This document shows positions 23,361 through 31,715 of a stretch of 64,000 nucleotides of DNA, piece after piece (the stretch's first letter is position 1; each line of letters begins with the position of its first letter). The notes under the pieces were generated by a model. That model ran no database searches. It had not been told where the DNA came from and worked only from the letters and a program-made list of their open reading frames with translations. The position numbers and the translations under genes were made by a program. Where the stretch lies: positions 1 through 64,000 of the forward strand of contig JBIOXV010000111.1 in NCBI GenBank assembly GCA_044869805.1, given 5' to 3'. This DNA comes from CAWDVR01 sp044869805 (lineage in GTDB: Bacteria > Acidobacteriota > Thermoanaerobaculia > Multivoradales > SZUA-115).

Positions 23361-23984
23361 TCACAGATCCAGGCTCGGGTCGACGATCATCACGACCTGC
23401 ATGCCCTCGGAGGCGACCTCGTAGATCCGCGCGTCGGGCAGGTCGAGGTCCTCGAGGGTGGAGCCGGTCGCGGCCAGGGCGGCCGGGAAGGGGCGCGCCG
23501 CGCCCCAGCCCGGCAGCGCGGTTTCCAGCAGGCCGCCGTCCCCCGCGCCAGCCGCCGAGGCGGCGCCGCCCGCGAGCGACGAGCGGTGGGCGAGCTCCCT
23601 CGCCACCGGCGCCTGGAGGCCGCCGGCGACGAGCAGGGCCGCGGCCGCGCCCAGGCGTGCCCAGCGCGGTGCGCTGCGCCACAGGCCGCGCGCCGCGGGC
23701 CGGGAGTGAAACGTGCCCCCAAACGTGCCCACGGAGGCCGGCGGCGCCGAGACGCGGCTGGCCCGGATCAGGGCCGCGACCCCCTGCTTCATGGCGGCGA
23801 CGTCGGCCGGCGAAACGGCCGGCGCTTGCAGGCGGTGGAAAATGAGGGTCGGGTCGGCGGCGAGCGCCTCCTCGCGGCAGCGCGGGCAGGCGGCGAGGTG
23901 GGCGCGGGCCTCGACCCACGCCGGGCCCTCGCCTGTGCCGGCGTCGCGCCGGTCCACCAGGTGGCGCCAGTCGGGGCAGCTCAC
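23361..23984 (-). CDS. putative anti-sigma factor with zinc-finger-like N-terminus
   Basis: A 207-aa protein from GTG 23984, coupled to the sigma factor gene by a GTGA overlap. The N-terminal HLAACPRC (about residues 28-35) is the H-x3-C-x2-C of the anti-sigma zinc (ZAS/zf-HC2) motif. One hydrophobic segment (LGAAAALLVAGGLQAPVA) may anchor it in the membrane, and the C-terminal part (LEDLDLPDARIYEVASEGMQ) would be periplasmic. It is expected to hold the ECF factor inactive until a signal arrives. Only the zinc motif and the gene order support this. Confidence 0.75.
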   Translation of the reverse strand: MSCPDWRHLVDRRDAGTGEGPAWVEARAHLAACPRCREEALAADPTLIFHRLQAPAVSPADVAAMKQGVAALIRASRVSAPPASVGTFGGTFHSRPAARGLWRSAPRWARLGAAAALLVAGGLQAPVARELAHRSSLAGGAASAAGAGDGGLLETALPGWGAARPFPAALAATGSTLEDLDLPDARIYEVASEGMQVVMIVDPSLDL

Positions 23985-24715
23985 GCTTCCTCCCGCTCTG
24001 GATCCACGAGCTTGGGACGGGCGGCGTACTCGGGATAGCGGCGCAGCAGGGCCGCCTTGAGGTGCTTGCGGGCGTTGAACAGATGGTTGCGGACCGTCGA
24101 CTCCTGGCAGCCTGCGATCTCGGCGACCTGATGCGAAGGCAGCCCCTCGACCTCGCGCAGCAGGAACACCAGGCGCTGCTTCTCCGACAGGCCGGCCGAG
24201 AGCTCGCGGAAGATGCCCGCCACCTCGGCGTCGCCGAGGCGGGCGAGCTCGTTGCCCGAGCGCTCGTCGGCCACCGCCCGCAGGTGGTGGCGCACCGGCT
24301 CGGCGGCGCGCTCGCGGCTGCGGCGGGAGCGGAAGTGGTCGATGGCCAGGTTGGAGGCGATGCGGTAGATCCAGGTGTTGGGGCTCCAGCGCTCGTCGAA
24401 CTTGGCGCGGTTCTCCCACAGCTTGAAGAAGGTAACCTGCACCACGTCGCGGGCTTCCTCGGTGTCTCCCACGATGCGGTATACGAGCTGGATCAGGGGT
24501 GCCGTCTTACGCTGGATGAGCTCGTCGAGCGCCGACTCGTCCTCCCGCTTCAATCCCAGGAGGAGCTCGAGGTCGCTCGCCTGGGACCAGGCGGCGCGGT
24601 GGCGATGGGCGGAGTAGGCTAGTTCGGGCAAGAGATGTCCTCGGTCCTTCTTACGGTCCTCTTCCGCGGCCCGTTTAGGTTCGCCGGGCTCGCGATCGTC
24701 GCTCTCGGTGCTCAT
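23981..24715 (-). CDS. ECF-type RNA polymerase sigma factor
   Basis: A 244-aa protein from ATG 24715. Region 2 reads ELIQRKTAPLIQLVYRIVGD through VVQVTFFKLWENRAKFDERW and TWIYRIASNLAIDHFRSRRS. Region 4 has LSEKQRLVFLLREVEGLPSH and an HTH VAEIAGCQESTVRNHLFNAR. A 45-residue hydrophilic N-terminal extension precedes region 2. It is the first gene of the minus-strand block and probably drives the anti-sigma and secretion genes behind it, as is common for autoregulated ECF factors. It is divergent from waaA with an 86-bp shared upstream region. Confidence 0.92.
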   Translation of the reverse strand: MSTESDDREPGEPKRAAEEDRKKDRGHLLPELAYSAHRHRAAWSQASDLELLLGLKREDESALDELIQRKTAPLIQLVYRIVGDTEEARDVVQVTFFKLWENRAKFDERWSPNTWIYRIASNLAIDHFRSRRSRERAAEPVRHHLRAVADERSGNELARLGDAEVAGIFRELSAGLSEKQRLVFLLREVEGLPSHQVAEIAGCQESTVRNHLFNARKHLKAALLRRYPEYAARPKLVDPEREEA

Positions 24716-24801
24716 GCTGGGAGCTCCGACCGCCCGTGGTGAGCCTGCAGGGGGCCGGCGCGAGGCAGCGATTATACTCGCGGGCTCGGCGGAGCCTCCC
24801 G

Positions 24802-26148
24802 ATGCGGCATGCCCTGTGGGCCCTCTACCAGGCCGCGATGGCCCTCGCCATGGCTCTGGCCGGACCCCTGCTGCTGCTGCGCCGCGGGCGCCACTACCGG
24901 ACCACCATTGCGAGGCGGCTGCTCGGGGAGCGCCGGCCCGGGACCACTTCTCCGGCGCACCCTCCCGCGGCGCGGCCACTGTGGCTCCACGCCGTGTCGG
25001 TGGGGGAGGTCGGGGTCGCAGCCACCCTCGCCCGCGCCCTGCCGCCGGACCTTCCCCTCCTCGTCACCACCGTCACCCCCACCGGGCAGGAGCGCGCCAG
25101 GGCTCTGTTGCGCGAGCGCGCCGAGGTCGCCTTCCTGCCCTTCGATCTCGACCTCTCCCTCGGGCGTTTCTTCCGCCGCCATCAGCCGCGCGCCCTGGTG
25201 CTGGTGGAGGGCGACTACTGGCCGCTCCTGCTCCGCCGCTGCCGCGACCGCCGCTTGCCGGTGGCGGTGATCAACGGCCGGCTCTCCGATCGCAGCTTCC
25301 CGCGCCTGGCTTGGCTGGCGCGACACGCGCCGCGGCTGCTCTCGCCCCTGCTCGCACCCGTCGCGCGCTTCGGGATGCAGACCGCCGCCGACCACGACCG
25401 CCTGCTGGCGCTGGGCGTGCCGGCCGACCGGGTGACGGTCACCGGCAACCTCAAGTTCGAGACCGCGGAGCCAGCGGCCAAGCCGGCGCTCGAGGCGCGA
25501 CTCGCCGACCTCGCCGCCGGCCGGCCGCTCCTGGTCGCCGGCTCGACCATGGGCGGCGAGGAGGAGGCGGTGATCGACGCGTTTCTGGGCGCCGGCGGCG
25601 GTCGGCGGGCGCTCCTCCTCCTGGCGCCGCGCCACCCCGAACGTTTCGCCGAGATCGAGCGCCTGCTGCTGCGCCGGGGGCTGGCGGCGGTGCGGCGCAG
25701 CGCACTGGACGTCGACGCGAGCCCGGTTCCGGCTGGCGCCTCCCCGGCTCCGCTGCGCCCCGATGCCGTGCTGCTCGACACGGTGGGCGAGCTGGCGGCC
25801 CTCTATCGCCTGGCGGCCGGCGCTTTCATCGGCGGTACACTGGTCCAAACCGGCGGCCACAACCCTCTGGAGGCGGCGCGCTTCGGCGTGCCGGTGGCGG
25901 TGGGCCCCTCGATGGAGAACTTCCGCGACATGGCCGAGCGCTTCGACGAAGCCCGCGCGTGGCGACGGGTCGCGGACGCCGCGGGCCTGGCCGCCGCCTG
26001 GCGCGAGTGGCTGGACGACTCGACCGCCGCGCGCCGGCTCGGAGAACGAGCGCTGGCGCTGCTCGAGACCAACCGCGGGGCGCTGCAGCGGACGCTCGAG
26101 CTGGTGGCGCCCTACCTCCAGGCTGCCGAGCCCCGCGCCGCCGGATGA
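24802..26148 (+). CDS. waaA: 3-deoxy-D-manno-octulosonic acid (Kdo) transferase
   Basis: A 448-aa glycosyltransferase (GT30) from ATG 24802. The N-terminal membrane anchor and LWLHAVSVGEVGVAATLARA (about 55-75, including the catalytic Glu) are typical, as are VTGNLKFE, PRHPERFAEIERLLLRRG and the C-terminal IGGTLVQTGGHNPLEAARFG followed by VAVGPSMENFRDM. It adds Kdo from CMP-Kdo to lipid IVA at the inner leaflet of the inner membrane. The stop overlaps lpxK (ATGA), and three coupled genes (waaA-lpxK-lpxL) form a lipid A operon, good evidence for a diderm with LPS. Confidence 0.95.
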   Translation: MRHALWALYQAAMALAMALAGPLLLLRRGRHYRTTIARRLLGERRPGTTSPAHPPAARPLWLHAVSVGEVGVAATLARALPPDLPLLVTTVTPTGQERARALLRERAEVAFLPFDLDLSLGRFFRRHQPRALVLVEGDYWPLLLRRCRDRRLPVAVINGRLSDRSFPRLAWLARHAPRLLSPLLAPVARFGMQTAADHDRLLALGVPADRVTVTGNLKFETAEPAAKPALEARLADLAAGRPLLVAGSTMGGEEEAVIDAFLGAGGGRRALLLLAPRHPERFAEIERLLLRRGLAAVRRSALDVDASPVPAGASPAPLRPDAVLLDTVGELAALYRLAAGAFIGGTLVQTGGHNPLEAARFGVPVAVGPSMENFRDMAERFDEARAWRRVADAAGLAAAWREWLDDSTAARRLGERALALLETNRGALQRTLELVAPYLQAAEPRAAG

Positions 26149-27320
26149 GCGAGCCCACCTCTCTCGCCGCGCCGCCCGAGCCCCGTTCGCCCTGGCAGCG
26201 GCTCTATGCGGCGGCCCACGGCGCACGTCGCCGCTGGTACGCCTCGCACGCACGTGCCCTGCCGCGGCCGGTGCTGTCGGTGGGCAACCTGCACTGGGGC
26301 GGCAGCGGCAAGACGCCGCTGGTCGCCGCCATCGCCGCTCGCGTGCGTGATTCACAGCTCGGTCTTGGGGGGCTCGGTCCCGGGGCGCTGGGCCGCGGGG
26401 GCCTGCGGGTGGCGATCCTGTCGCGCGGCTACGCCGGTCGCGGCAAGGGTACGCGGCTGGTCTCGACCTGGGAACGGGGCCCGCTGCTCTCGCCGGGCGA
26501 GGCCGGCGACGAGCCCGTGCTGCTGGCGCGCTCGCTGCCCGGGGTGGCGGTGGTGGTGGGCGCGGACCGGCACCGGGCCGGGCTCGCCGCCCTCACCGAG
26601 CTGGCGCCGCCGCCCGACCTCTTTCTTCTGGACGACGGGTTCTCGCACCTCCGGCTGGAGCGCAACCTCGACCTCCTCGCCTTCCCGGCCGCCGACCCCT
26701 TCGCCGGCGGGCGCCTGCCGCCCTCCGGTCGGTTGCGCGAGCCGCTGTCGGCGTCGGCGCGCGCCGGCGCCGCCCTGCTCACCGGGGCCGGCGTGGGCCC
26801 CGGGGAGGCGGCCGAGCTGGGCCGCGTGCTCGCCCGTTTCGGCTTTGCCGGCCCCGCCTTCGCCGCGCCGGCGCGCTTCGGCCCGCCGCGTCTGGTCCAG
26901 GGCGGCCCAGCCGGGGCACTGCCGGCCGGCGCGCCCCTCCGGGCTGGCGCAAGAGTTCTCCTGGCGAGCGGCATCGCCCGGCCGGCAGCCTTTCGCGCCG
27001 CGGCCGAGGGGATGAGCCTGGTGGTGGCCGGCGAGCTGGCGTTTCCCGATCACCACGCCTTCCCCGAGGCCAGCCGCGAGCGGATCGAGGCGGCGTTCGC
27101 GGCGAGCGGGGCGGACGCCGTGCTGGTCACCGAGAAGGATGCCGTGAAGCTCGCGCCGGCGCCCGTAGCGCGCGCCGCGCAGCCCGGCGAGCGCGCGCTC
27201 TCCGTGCCCCTGGCCGAGCTGCCCATGGCCCTCGATCCCGAGCCCGCGTTCTGGGCCTGGCTCGAGGCCCGGCTCGCCGCGATCCTCGCGCCGTGGGGCG
27301 CCACGGAGGTGGGCCGGTGA
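26145..27320 (+). CDS. lpxK: tetraacyldisaccharide 4'-kinase
   Basis: A 391-aa membrane-associated kinase. VLSVGNLHWGGSGKTPLVAA carries the Walker A (GGSGKTP, about 48-54). VAILSRGYAGRGKGTRLVS, GDEPVLLARSLPGVAVVVGA, LDDGFSHLRLERNLDLL and FPDHHAFP with VLVTEKDAVKL are all hallmarks. It phosphorylates the 4' position of lipid A disaccharide. It has overlapping start and stop codons with both neighbours. A Gly-rich insertion (LGLGGLGPGALGRGG, about 75-90) is unusual but lies in a variable loop. Confidence 0.95.
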   Translation: MSEPTSLAAPPEPRSPWQRLYAAAHGARRRWYASHARALPRPVLSVGNLHWGGSGKTPLVAAIAARVRDSQLGLGGLGPGALGRGGLRVAILSRGYAGRGKGTRLVSTWERGPLLSPGEAGDEPVLLARSLPGVAVVVGADRHRAGLAALTELAPPPDLFLLDDGFSHLRLERNLDLLAFPAADPFAGGRLPPSGRLREPLSASARAGAALLTGAGVGPGEAAELGRVLARFGFAGPAFAAPARFGPPRLVQGGPAGALPAGAPLRAGARVLLASGIARPAAFRAAAEGMSLVVAGELAFPDHHAFPEASRERIEAAFAASGADAVLVTEKDAVKLAPAPVARAAQPGERALSVPLAELPMALDPEPAFWAWLEARLAAILAPWGATEVGR

Positions 27321-28210
27321 AGGACGCTCCCGTCCGCCACCGCCTCGAGCAGGGCGGCTACCTCGCGGTCAAGGGCCTGCTGCGGCTCCTTCCCCATCTG
27401 GCGGCTCGCGGCCTCGGCCGCCGGCTGGGCGACCTCGCCTGGCTCGCCGCTGGCTCGCGGCGCGAGGTGACGCGCGCCAACCTCGCGCTCGTCTTCCCGG
27501 AGCTCGCCTCCGCCGAGCGCGAACGGCTGGCCCGGGAGAGCTTCCGGCACCTCGGGGCCGCGCTCTGCGACACCCTCTCGGCGATGCGCTTCGATCTCGT
27601 GGCGCTGTGCCGCCGCCTGGCGTACGAGGGCTGGGATCACCTGGCCGAGGCCAAGGCGCGCGGCCGGGGCTGCTTCGTGCTCTCCGCGCACCTCGGCCAC
27701 TGGGAGATCGCGGCGCACGTGGCCGGCGCCTACTTCGGGCCCTTGTCGGTGGTCGGGCGGCCGCTCGACAATCCCCACCTCGACCGCGAGCTCCTGGCCT
27801 TTCGCGGCCGCTTCGGCAATCTGACCTTGACCAAGCGCGGCGCGGTGCGCGGCATGCTGCGCGCGCTCGACGAGGGCGGCATCGTGGGCATCCTGATCGA
27901 CCAGCGGGTGCGGGAGAGCGAGGGCATCCGGGCGCCGTTCTTCGGCCGGCCGTCGCTCGCCAGCCCGGTGCTCGCCAGGTTGTCGCTGCGCACCGGGGCG
28001 CCGGTAGTGCCGATCTTCGCCTTCGGCGAGCCGCGCGGCCGCTACCGCTTCGTGGCGCGGCCGGCGATCGAGCCTGTCGGCGACCCCAAGGACGAGGCCG
28101 CGGTCGCCGCCATGACCCGCCTCTACCTCGAGGCCACCGAGCGCGAGATCCGCGGCCGTCCCGCGGAGTGGATGTGGATGCACCGGCGATGGAAGGAGGA
28201 GAGCGCTTGA
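27317..28210 (+). CDS. lpxL: lipid A biosynthesis acyltransferase (LpxL/HtrB family)
   Basis: A 297-aa protein from GTG 27317, overlapping the lpxK stop (GTGA). The N-terminus has an amphipathic/membrane segment. The catalytic motif is SAHLGHWEIA, the H-x4-E form of the family H-x4-D/E dyad. EGGIVGILIDQRVRESEGI, PFFGRPSLASPVLARLSLRT and PVVPIFAFGE, with a final EWMWMHRRWK, complete the family profile. It adds a secondary acyl chain to Kdo-lipid A. The branch (LpxL or another family member) cannot be told from sequence alone. Confidence 0.88.
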   Translation: MKDAPVRHRLEQGGYLAVKGLLRLLPHLAARGLGRRLGDLAWLAAGSRREVTRANLALVFPELASAERERLARESFRHLGAALCDTLSAMRFDLVALCRRLAYEGWDHLAEAKARGRGCFVLSAHLGHWEIAAHVAGAYFGPLSVVGRPLDNPHLDRELLAFRGRFGNLTLTKRGAVRGMLRALDEGGIVGILIDQRVRESEGIRAPFFGRPSLASPVLARLSLRTGAPVVPIFAFGEPRGRYRFVARPAIEPVGDPKDEAAVAAMTRLYLEATEREIRGRPAEWMWMHRRWKEESA

Positions 28211-29970
28211 AGATCGCCGCCCGCCGTGCCTGGGGCCCGCTCGCGCTGCTCGCCGTGACGGCGATCGCCCTGGTGACCGCGGGCCAGGTGCCGGCGTTGG
28301 CGCCGCGCGGCGCGGTCGGCGACCTCGGCCACTTCCTCGCCACCCTGGTGGTGGCCGCCGCCGCCGGCCTGCACCGGCCGTTCGCGGGCTCGAGCCTCGG
28401 CCTCGGTACCCTGGTGCTGCCGCCGGCCTTCGTGCTCCTCGGCGCGCTGCCATCGGCGCTCGCCGCGGGCGGCGCGGTGGCCGCGATCGAGCTCGTACAC
28501 CGTGGCCTGGTGCGTGGCAACCCGTCGCTTCCCCCCGAGCGGCGGCGCCTCGGCCGCAGCCTGGTGGCGGCCGCCCAGGCGGCCCTCGCCACGCTCGCCG
28601 CCGGCGCCTGCTGGAACCTCGCGGCAGGCGAGCCCGGCGCCGCGGGCTGGGTGCTCTACGACGCCACCGTGGCCGGCGCCGCCGCCTACCTGCTGCTCGG
28701 CATCGGCCTGCGCTTCGTCGACCATCGCCTGCACCGGCCGGCCGAGCGGGCCGAGGCGCTGGGCGTGCTCATCCCCCTGGGGCTCGACCTGGCGGGGTTC
28801 TGGGCCGGCGCCGCGCTCGCCACCGTGGCCTCGGCCTCCGCGGCGCCAGCCCTCGGGGCCCCGCTCACCGGGACGCGGGGCGTGGGCCTCGCCTTCGCCC
28901 TCGCCGCCGCCCTCGCCCTGCTCTCGCTCGAGGCCTTCCGCAACGGCCGCCGGCTGGTCGCCGCCGAGCAGCGGGCCTCGGAGCTCGAGGAAGTGCACCG
29001 CGCCGGTCAACGGGTGATCAGCGGCAGCCCGCAGCTCGTGGCGCTCGCCGACCAGATCCGCGCCGAGTGCGCCAAGCTGCTGCGCTTCCGCTGGTTCCAA
29101 CTGGCGCTGGAGAGCGGCGGCGTGCGCCGGAGCTGGGCGGCGGGCCCCGACGGCGTGCTCTACGAGGGCGCACCCAACCCGGAGCGCACGCCCCCGGCGC
29201 TGCCCGGCTTCCACCGCCGCTCGAGCTGGAGGCTGCTCGACTACCCCCTGGTGGCCGACGGGCGGGCGCTCGCCACCCTGCGGCTGTGGTGCGACCCGCG
29301 GGCGGTCGACGCCTCGGAGGTGGCCCTGGTCGAGGCCCTGCTGCCGCAGCTCACCGCCTCGGTCGACCGCGCGCTGCTCGACCGCGACGCCAAGCTCGAC
29401 CCGCTGACCGGGGTGGCCATGCGCCGGGTGCTGGAACAGAAGCTGGAGGAGACCTACCGCGCCTGCGTCGAGGACGGCGGCTCGATGGCCCTCCTGCTTT
29501 GCGACCTCGACCACTTCAAGCGCATCAACGACACCTACGGCCACGCGGTCGGCGACCAGGCGCTGGTCGCCGTGGCCCGCGTGCTCGCCGGCCGCATCAA
29601 GCAGCGCGACCTGTGCTGCCGCTATGGCGGCGAGGAGTTCGTGCTGCTGCTGGCGGACGCCGATGGCGCCACCGGCCTGGTGGTGGCCGAGCGGCTGCGC
29701 AAGGAGGTCGAGAAGCTGCCGCTCGCGGTGGACGGCAAGCGGGTGCCGTTGACCCTCTCGGCCGGCGTCGCCGCCTTCCCCGAGCTCTACGTCAGCTCGC
29801 CGGCCGAGCTCGCGCAGCTCGCCGACAACGCCCTCTACCAGGCCAAGCACCGGGGCCGGAACCTCTGCCTGCTGGACGTCGGCCGTGGCCGCTTCCGCAC
29901 CCCGGCCGGCACCGTCTTCACCTCGGCCGAGGCGCAGGACGAGCCCGCGCCGCCGCGGATCTTCGCCTGA
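28207..29970 (+). CDS. membrane-bound GGDEF diguanylate cyclase candidate
   Basis: A 587-aa protein from TTG 28207, which overlaps the lpxL stop (TTGA) and follows GGAGGAG. Residues 1-270 hold about eight hydrophobic segments, 280-400 a GAF-like sensory region with no clear motif, and 405-560 a GGDEF domain (DPLTGVAMRRVLEQKLEE, LLLCDLDHFKRINDTYGHAV, CCRYGGEEFVLLL). The signature is canonical GGEEF (474-478), so activity is likely. The inhibitory I-site, which should read RxxD five residues before, is KQRD (465-468), so product inhibition may be lost. Coupling to lipid A genes is unusual. Confidence 0.9.
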   Translation: MKIAARRAWGPLALLAVTAIALVTAGQVPALAPRGAVGDLGHFLATLVVAAAAGLHRPFAGSSLGLGTLVLPPAFVLLGALPSALAAGGAVAAIELVHRGLVRGNPSLPPERRRLGRSLVAAAQAALATLAAGACWNLAAGEPGAAGWVLYDATVAGAAAYLLLGIGLRFVDHRLHRPAERAEALGVLIPLGLDLAGFWAGAALATVASASAAPALGAPLTGTRGVGLAFALAAALALLSLEAFRNGRRLVAAEQRASELEEVHRAGQRVISGSPQLVALADQIRAECAKLLRFRWFQLALESGGVRRSWAAGPDGVLYEGAPNPERTPPALPGFHRRSSWRLLDYPLVADGRALATLRLWCDPRAVDASEVALVEALLPQLTASVDRALLDRDAKLDPLTGVAMRRVLEQKLEETYRACVEDGGSMALLLCDLDHFKRINDTYGHAVGDQALVAVARVLAGRIKQRDLCCRYGGEEFVLLLADADGATGLVVAERLRKEVEKLPLAVDGKRVPLTLSAGVAAFPELYVSSPAELAQLADNALYQAKHRGRNLCLLDVGRGRFRTPAGTVFTSAEAQDEPAPPRIFA

Positions 29971-30009
29971 CCGGCAGTGGCGAGACCGCAACGGCTGACA
30001 GCAGGGATC

Positions 30010-30070
30010 CTGTAGCGGCAGGCCTCGTGCCTGCCCGTCCTCAGGGCGGCCACGCGGGCCGCCCCTACAG
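30010..30070. repeat. REP/MITE-like double palindrome
   Basis: Bounded by CTGTAG (30010-30015) and its inverse CTACAG (30065-30070). Inside are two hairpins, GGCAGGC with GCCTGCC (30017-30036) and GGGCGGCC with GGCCGCCC (about 30043-30064). Elements of this type, with a 'GTAG...CTAC' frame around paired GC-rich stems, are dispersed intergenic repeats in several high-GC phyla. It lies alone between two plus-strand genes. Confidence 0.6.
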
Positions 30071-30099
30071 GTCTGAACCCCGGTGCTAAGCTCCCGGCG

Positions 30100-30618
30100 A
30101 TGACCCTGCCCGCCCCCGAGCCCCCCGGTCCCGCCCGCGACTGGGAGCTGCTGCGCGCCCGCGTCGCGGCCTGGCTCCTGGGCGAAGGCTGGCAGCTCTC
30201 CGAGAAGAACCACGAGGACGCCGTCTGGCTGCTCGAAGCCACCGACAACCAGGGCCGGCACCTGGTGGTCGGGCAGCGCCGGGGCAAGGTCGAGCAGGTG
30301 CTGCTCGAAGGGGCGGTGGCCCTCTCCGACCAGCACCAGCAGCGCTTCCTGGCCCTGCCCCACGTCACCCGCCAGGAAGTGCTTTGGGACCTGCGCTTCA
30401 CCCTCCTCGCCTTGGGGGTCGACTTCCACGGCGTGCAGGAGCCCTTCCAGCGCGTGGTGCTCGGCCAGCGGATCTACGAGGACGCTCTGACCCGCGACCG
30501 CTTCACCCAGCGTGTCAGCCAGGTGCGCAACGCCATCCTCGCCGTGCTGTGGACCGTGGCCCGGCGGCTGGATCAGGCGGCGCCTCCGCCGGAGGCCCAC
30601 GAGGCCGGAGTCAACTGA
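30100..30618 (+). CDS. conserved hypothetical protein (DUF2299-like)
   Basis: A 172-aa soluble protein from ATG 30100. The N-terminal half has GEGWQLSEKNHEDAVWLLEA, then HLVVGQRRGKVEQVLLEG; the second half is ARKs-poor and helical (FLALPHVTRQEVLWDLRFTL, YEDALTRDRFTQRVSQVRNA). The pattern of a short alpha-beta domain followed by a long helix recalls the DUF2299/YbjN-like folds, but I cannot place it firmly. It is preceded by the palindromic element at 30010-30070 and followed 105 bases later by two regulators. Confidence 0.6.
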   Translation: MTLPAPEPPGPARDWELLRARVAAWLLGEGWQLSEKNHEDAVWLLEATDNQGRHLVVGQRRGKVEQVLLEGAVALSDQHQQRFLALPHVTRQEVLWDLRFTLLALGVDFHGVQEPFQRVVLGQRIYEDALTRDRFTQRVSQVRNAILAVLWTVARRLDQAAPPPEAHEAGVN

Positions 30619-30723
30619 AGCGCCCGGATCTCAGGCGGCACTTTTCTTCCAGTGTTCTCAGGCGCTTGGGGGGTTTTCCTCAGGAGCCCCGATCTTCTTT
30701 CCCCGAGGTGTAAACTCCTGATC

Positions 30724-31119
30724 ATGCCGAACGAGGAAGAGATTGCCGGAATCCTGTCACTTCTGAAGCGCGCGATCCGCAGCTCCGGCCTCAGCCAGAA
30801 AGAAGTGGACCGCCGCATCGGCGTGCAGCCCGGCTATCTGTCGCAGGTGATGATCGGCCGGCTCGACCTCAAGCTCAAGCACCTGCTCAAGGCCCTGGAG
30901 GTGATCGGAGTCGATCCGGTCAGCTTCTTCCAGCTTGCTTTCCCCGTCGATCGCCAGCTCGAGCCCTCGAGCGGCGACCTGCTGCGGCTGCTGCCCAAGG
31001 TCAACGGCGCCGGCTCGGCCCCGGCATCCGAGGCGGCGCCGGCCGAAGGCTCCCTCGAACGGCTGGTGGCGCGGGCGCTCGCCGAGGAGCTGCGCCTCGA
31101 ACCTTCTCTTTTGCGGTAA
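30724..31119 (+). CDS. XRE-like HTH regulator, copy 1
   Basis: A 131-aa protein from ATG 30724. The HTH region (about 12-65) reads LLKRAIRSSGLSQKEVDRRI, QPGYLSQVMIGRLDLKLKHL and ALEVIGVDPVSFFQLAF, which fits the Cro/C1-type fold. The tail is Ala/Pro/Ser-rich with a helical end (LERLVARALAEELRLE). It is followed after one base by a second gene of the same design, so the two are tandem paralogues. No phage genes are near. Targets are unknown. Confidence 0.75.
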   Translation: MPNEEEIAGILSLLKRAIRSSGLSQKEVDRRIGVQPGYLSQVMIGRLDLKLKHLLKALEVIGVDPVSFFQLAFPVDRQLEPSSGDLLRLLPKVNGAGSAPASEAAPAEGSLERLVARALAEELRLEPSLLR

Positions 31120-31120
31120 G

Positions 31121-31582
31121 ATGCGTACCGTGAACTCAGAAGAACTCCTCCCCCGCTGCTTGAAGTTGTTGCAGGGCGCAATCCGCGCCTCGGGCATGAC
31201 GCAGACCGAGGTCGACGGCCACATCGGCCGCCGTCGCGGCTACCTCTCCCACGTCTTCCAGCGACGCGTGGACCTGAAAGTGGTCGACCTGCTGCGTACG
31301 CTGCAGGTGCTCGGCATCTCACCGAGCCGGTTCTTCGAGTCGGTGCCCCGGGCCGCCGCACCGGCGAGCGCCGGCGTGCTGCACCTGCTGGCCGAGCGGC
31401 TGGCCCAGGAGCCGGCGCGGGCCCCTCAGCCGGCCGCGGCTGCGCCCGAGCCGGGCCCGTCGCAGGCGCTCCAGGCGACCCTGGACCCGGCGGACGAGGC
31501 GCAGCTCGAGGAGCGGGTGCGCACGGTGCTGCGCTCGATCCTGATGCAGCTCGGGCAGCAGAGCCGCGCCCACGGCTCGTAG
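31121..31582 (+). CDS. XRE-like HTH regulator, copy 2
   Basis: A 153-aa protein from ATG 31121, the stop codon of copy 1 ending at 31119. The HTH reads LLQGAIRASGMTQTEVDGHI, RRGYLSHVFQRRVDLKVVDL and LQVLGISPSRFFESV, aligning throughout with copy 1, including the SPSRFFESV/DPVSFFQLA turn. The tail is longer and Pro/Ala-rich, ending in a helix (LEERVRTVLRSILMQL) that could oligomerise. The spacing means both are made from the same transcript and may form heterodimers. An upstream extension of this frame to 30935 overlaps copy 1 and was not used. Confidence 0.75.
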   Translation: MRTVNSEELLPRCLKLLQGAIRASGMTQTEVDGHIGRRRGYLSHVFQRRVDLKVVDLLRTLQVLGISPSRFFESVPRAAAPASAGVLHLLAERLAQEPARAPQPAAAAPEPGPSQALQATLDPADEAQLEERVRTVLRSILMQLGQQSRAHGS

Positions 31583-31715
31583 AGAAACCGTCGCCAGCCG
31601 CCCACCTGCTGCGTCGCGGGCACCTCCGGCAACCTTGCCGGCCCTCGGCCGCTCTGATACCTTGCCGGCACAGTCGAGATCGTTCGCAAGTTCGGACTTC
31701 CGCGCCGGGGGCCTC

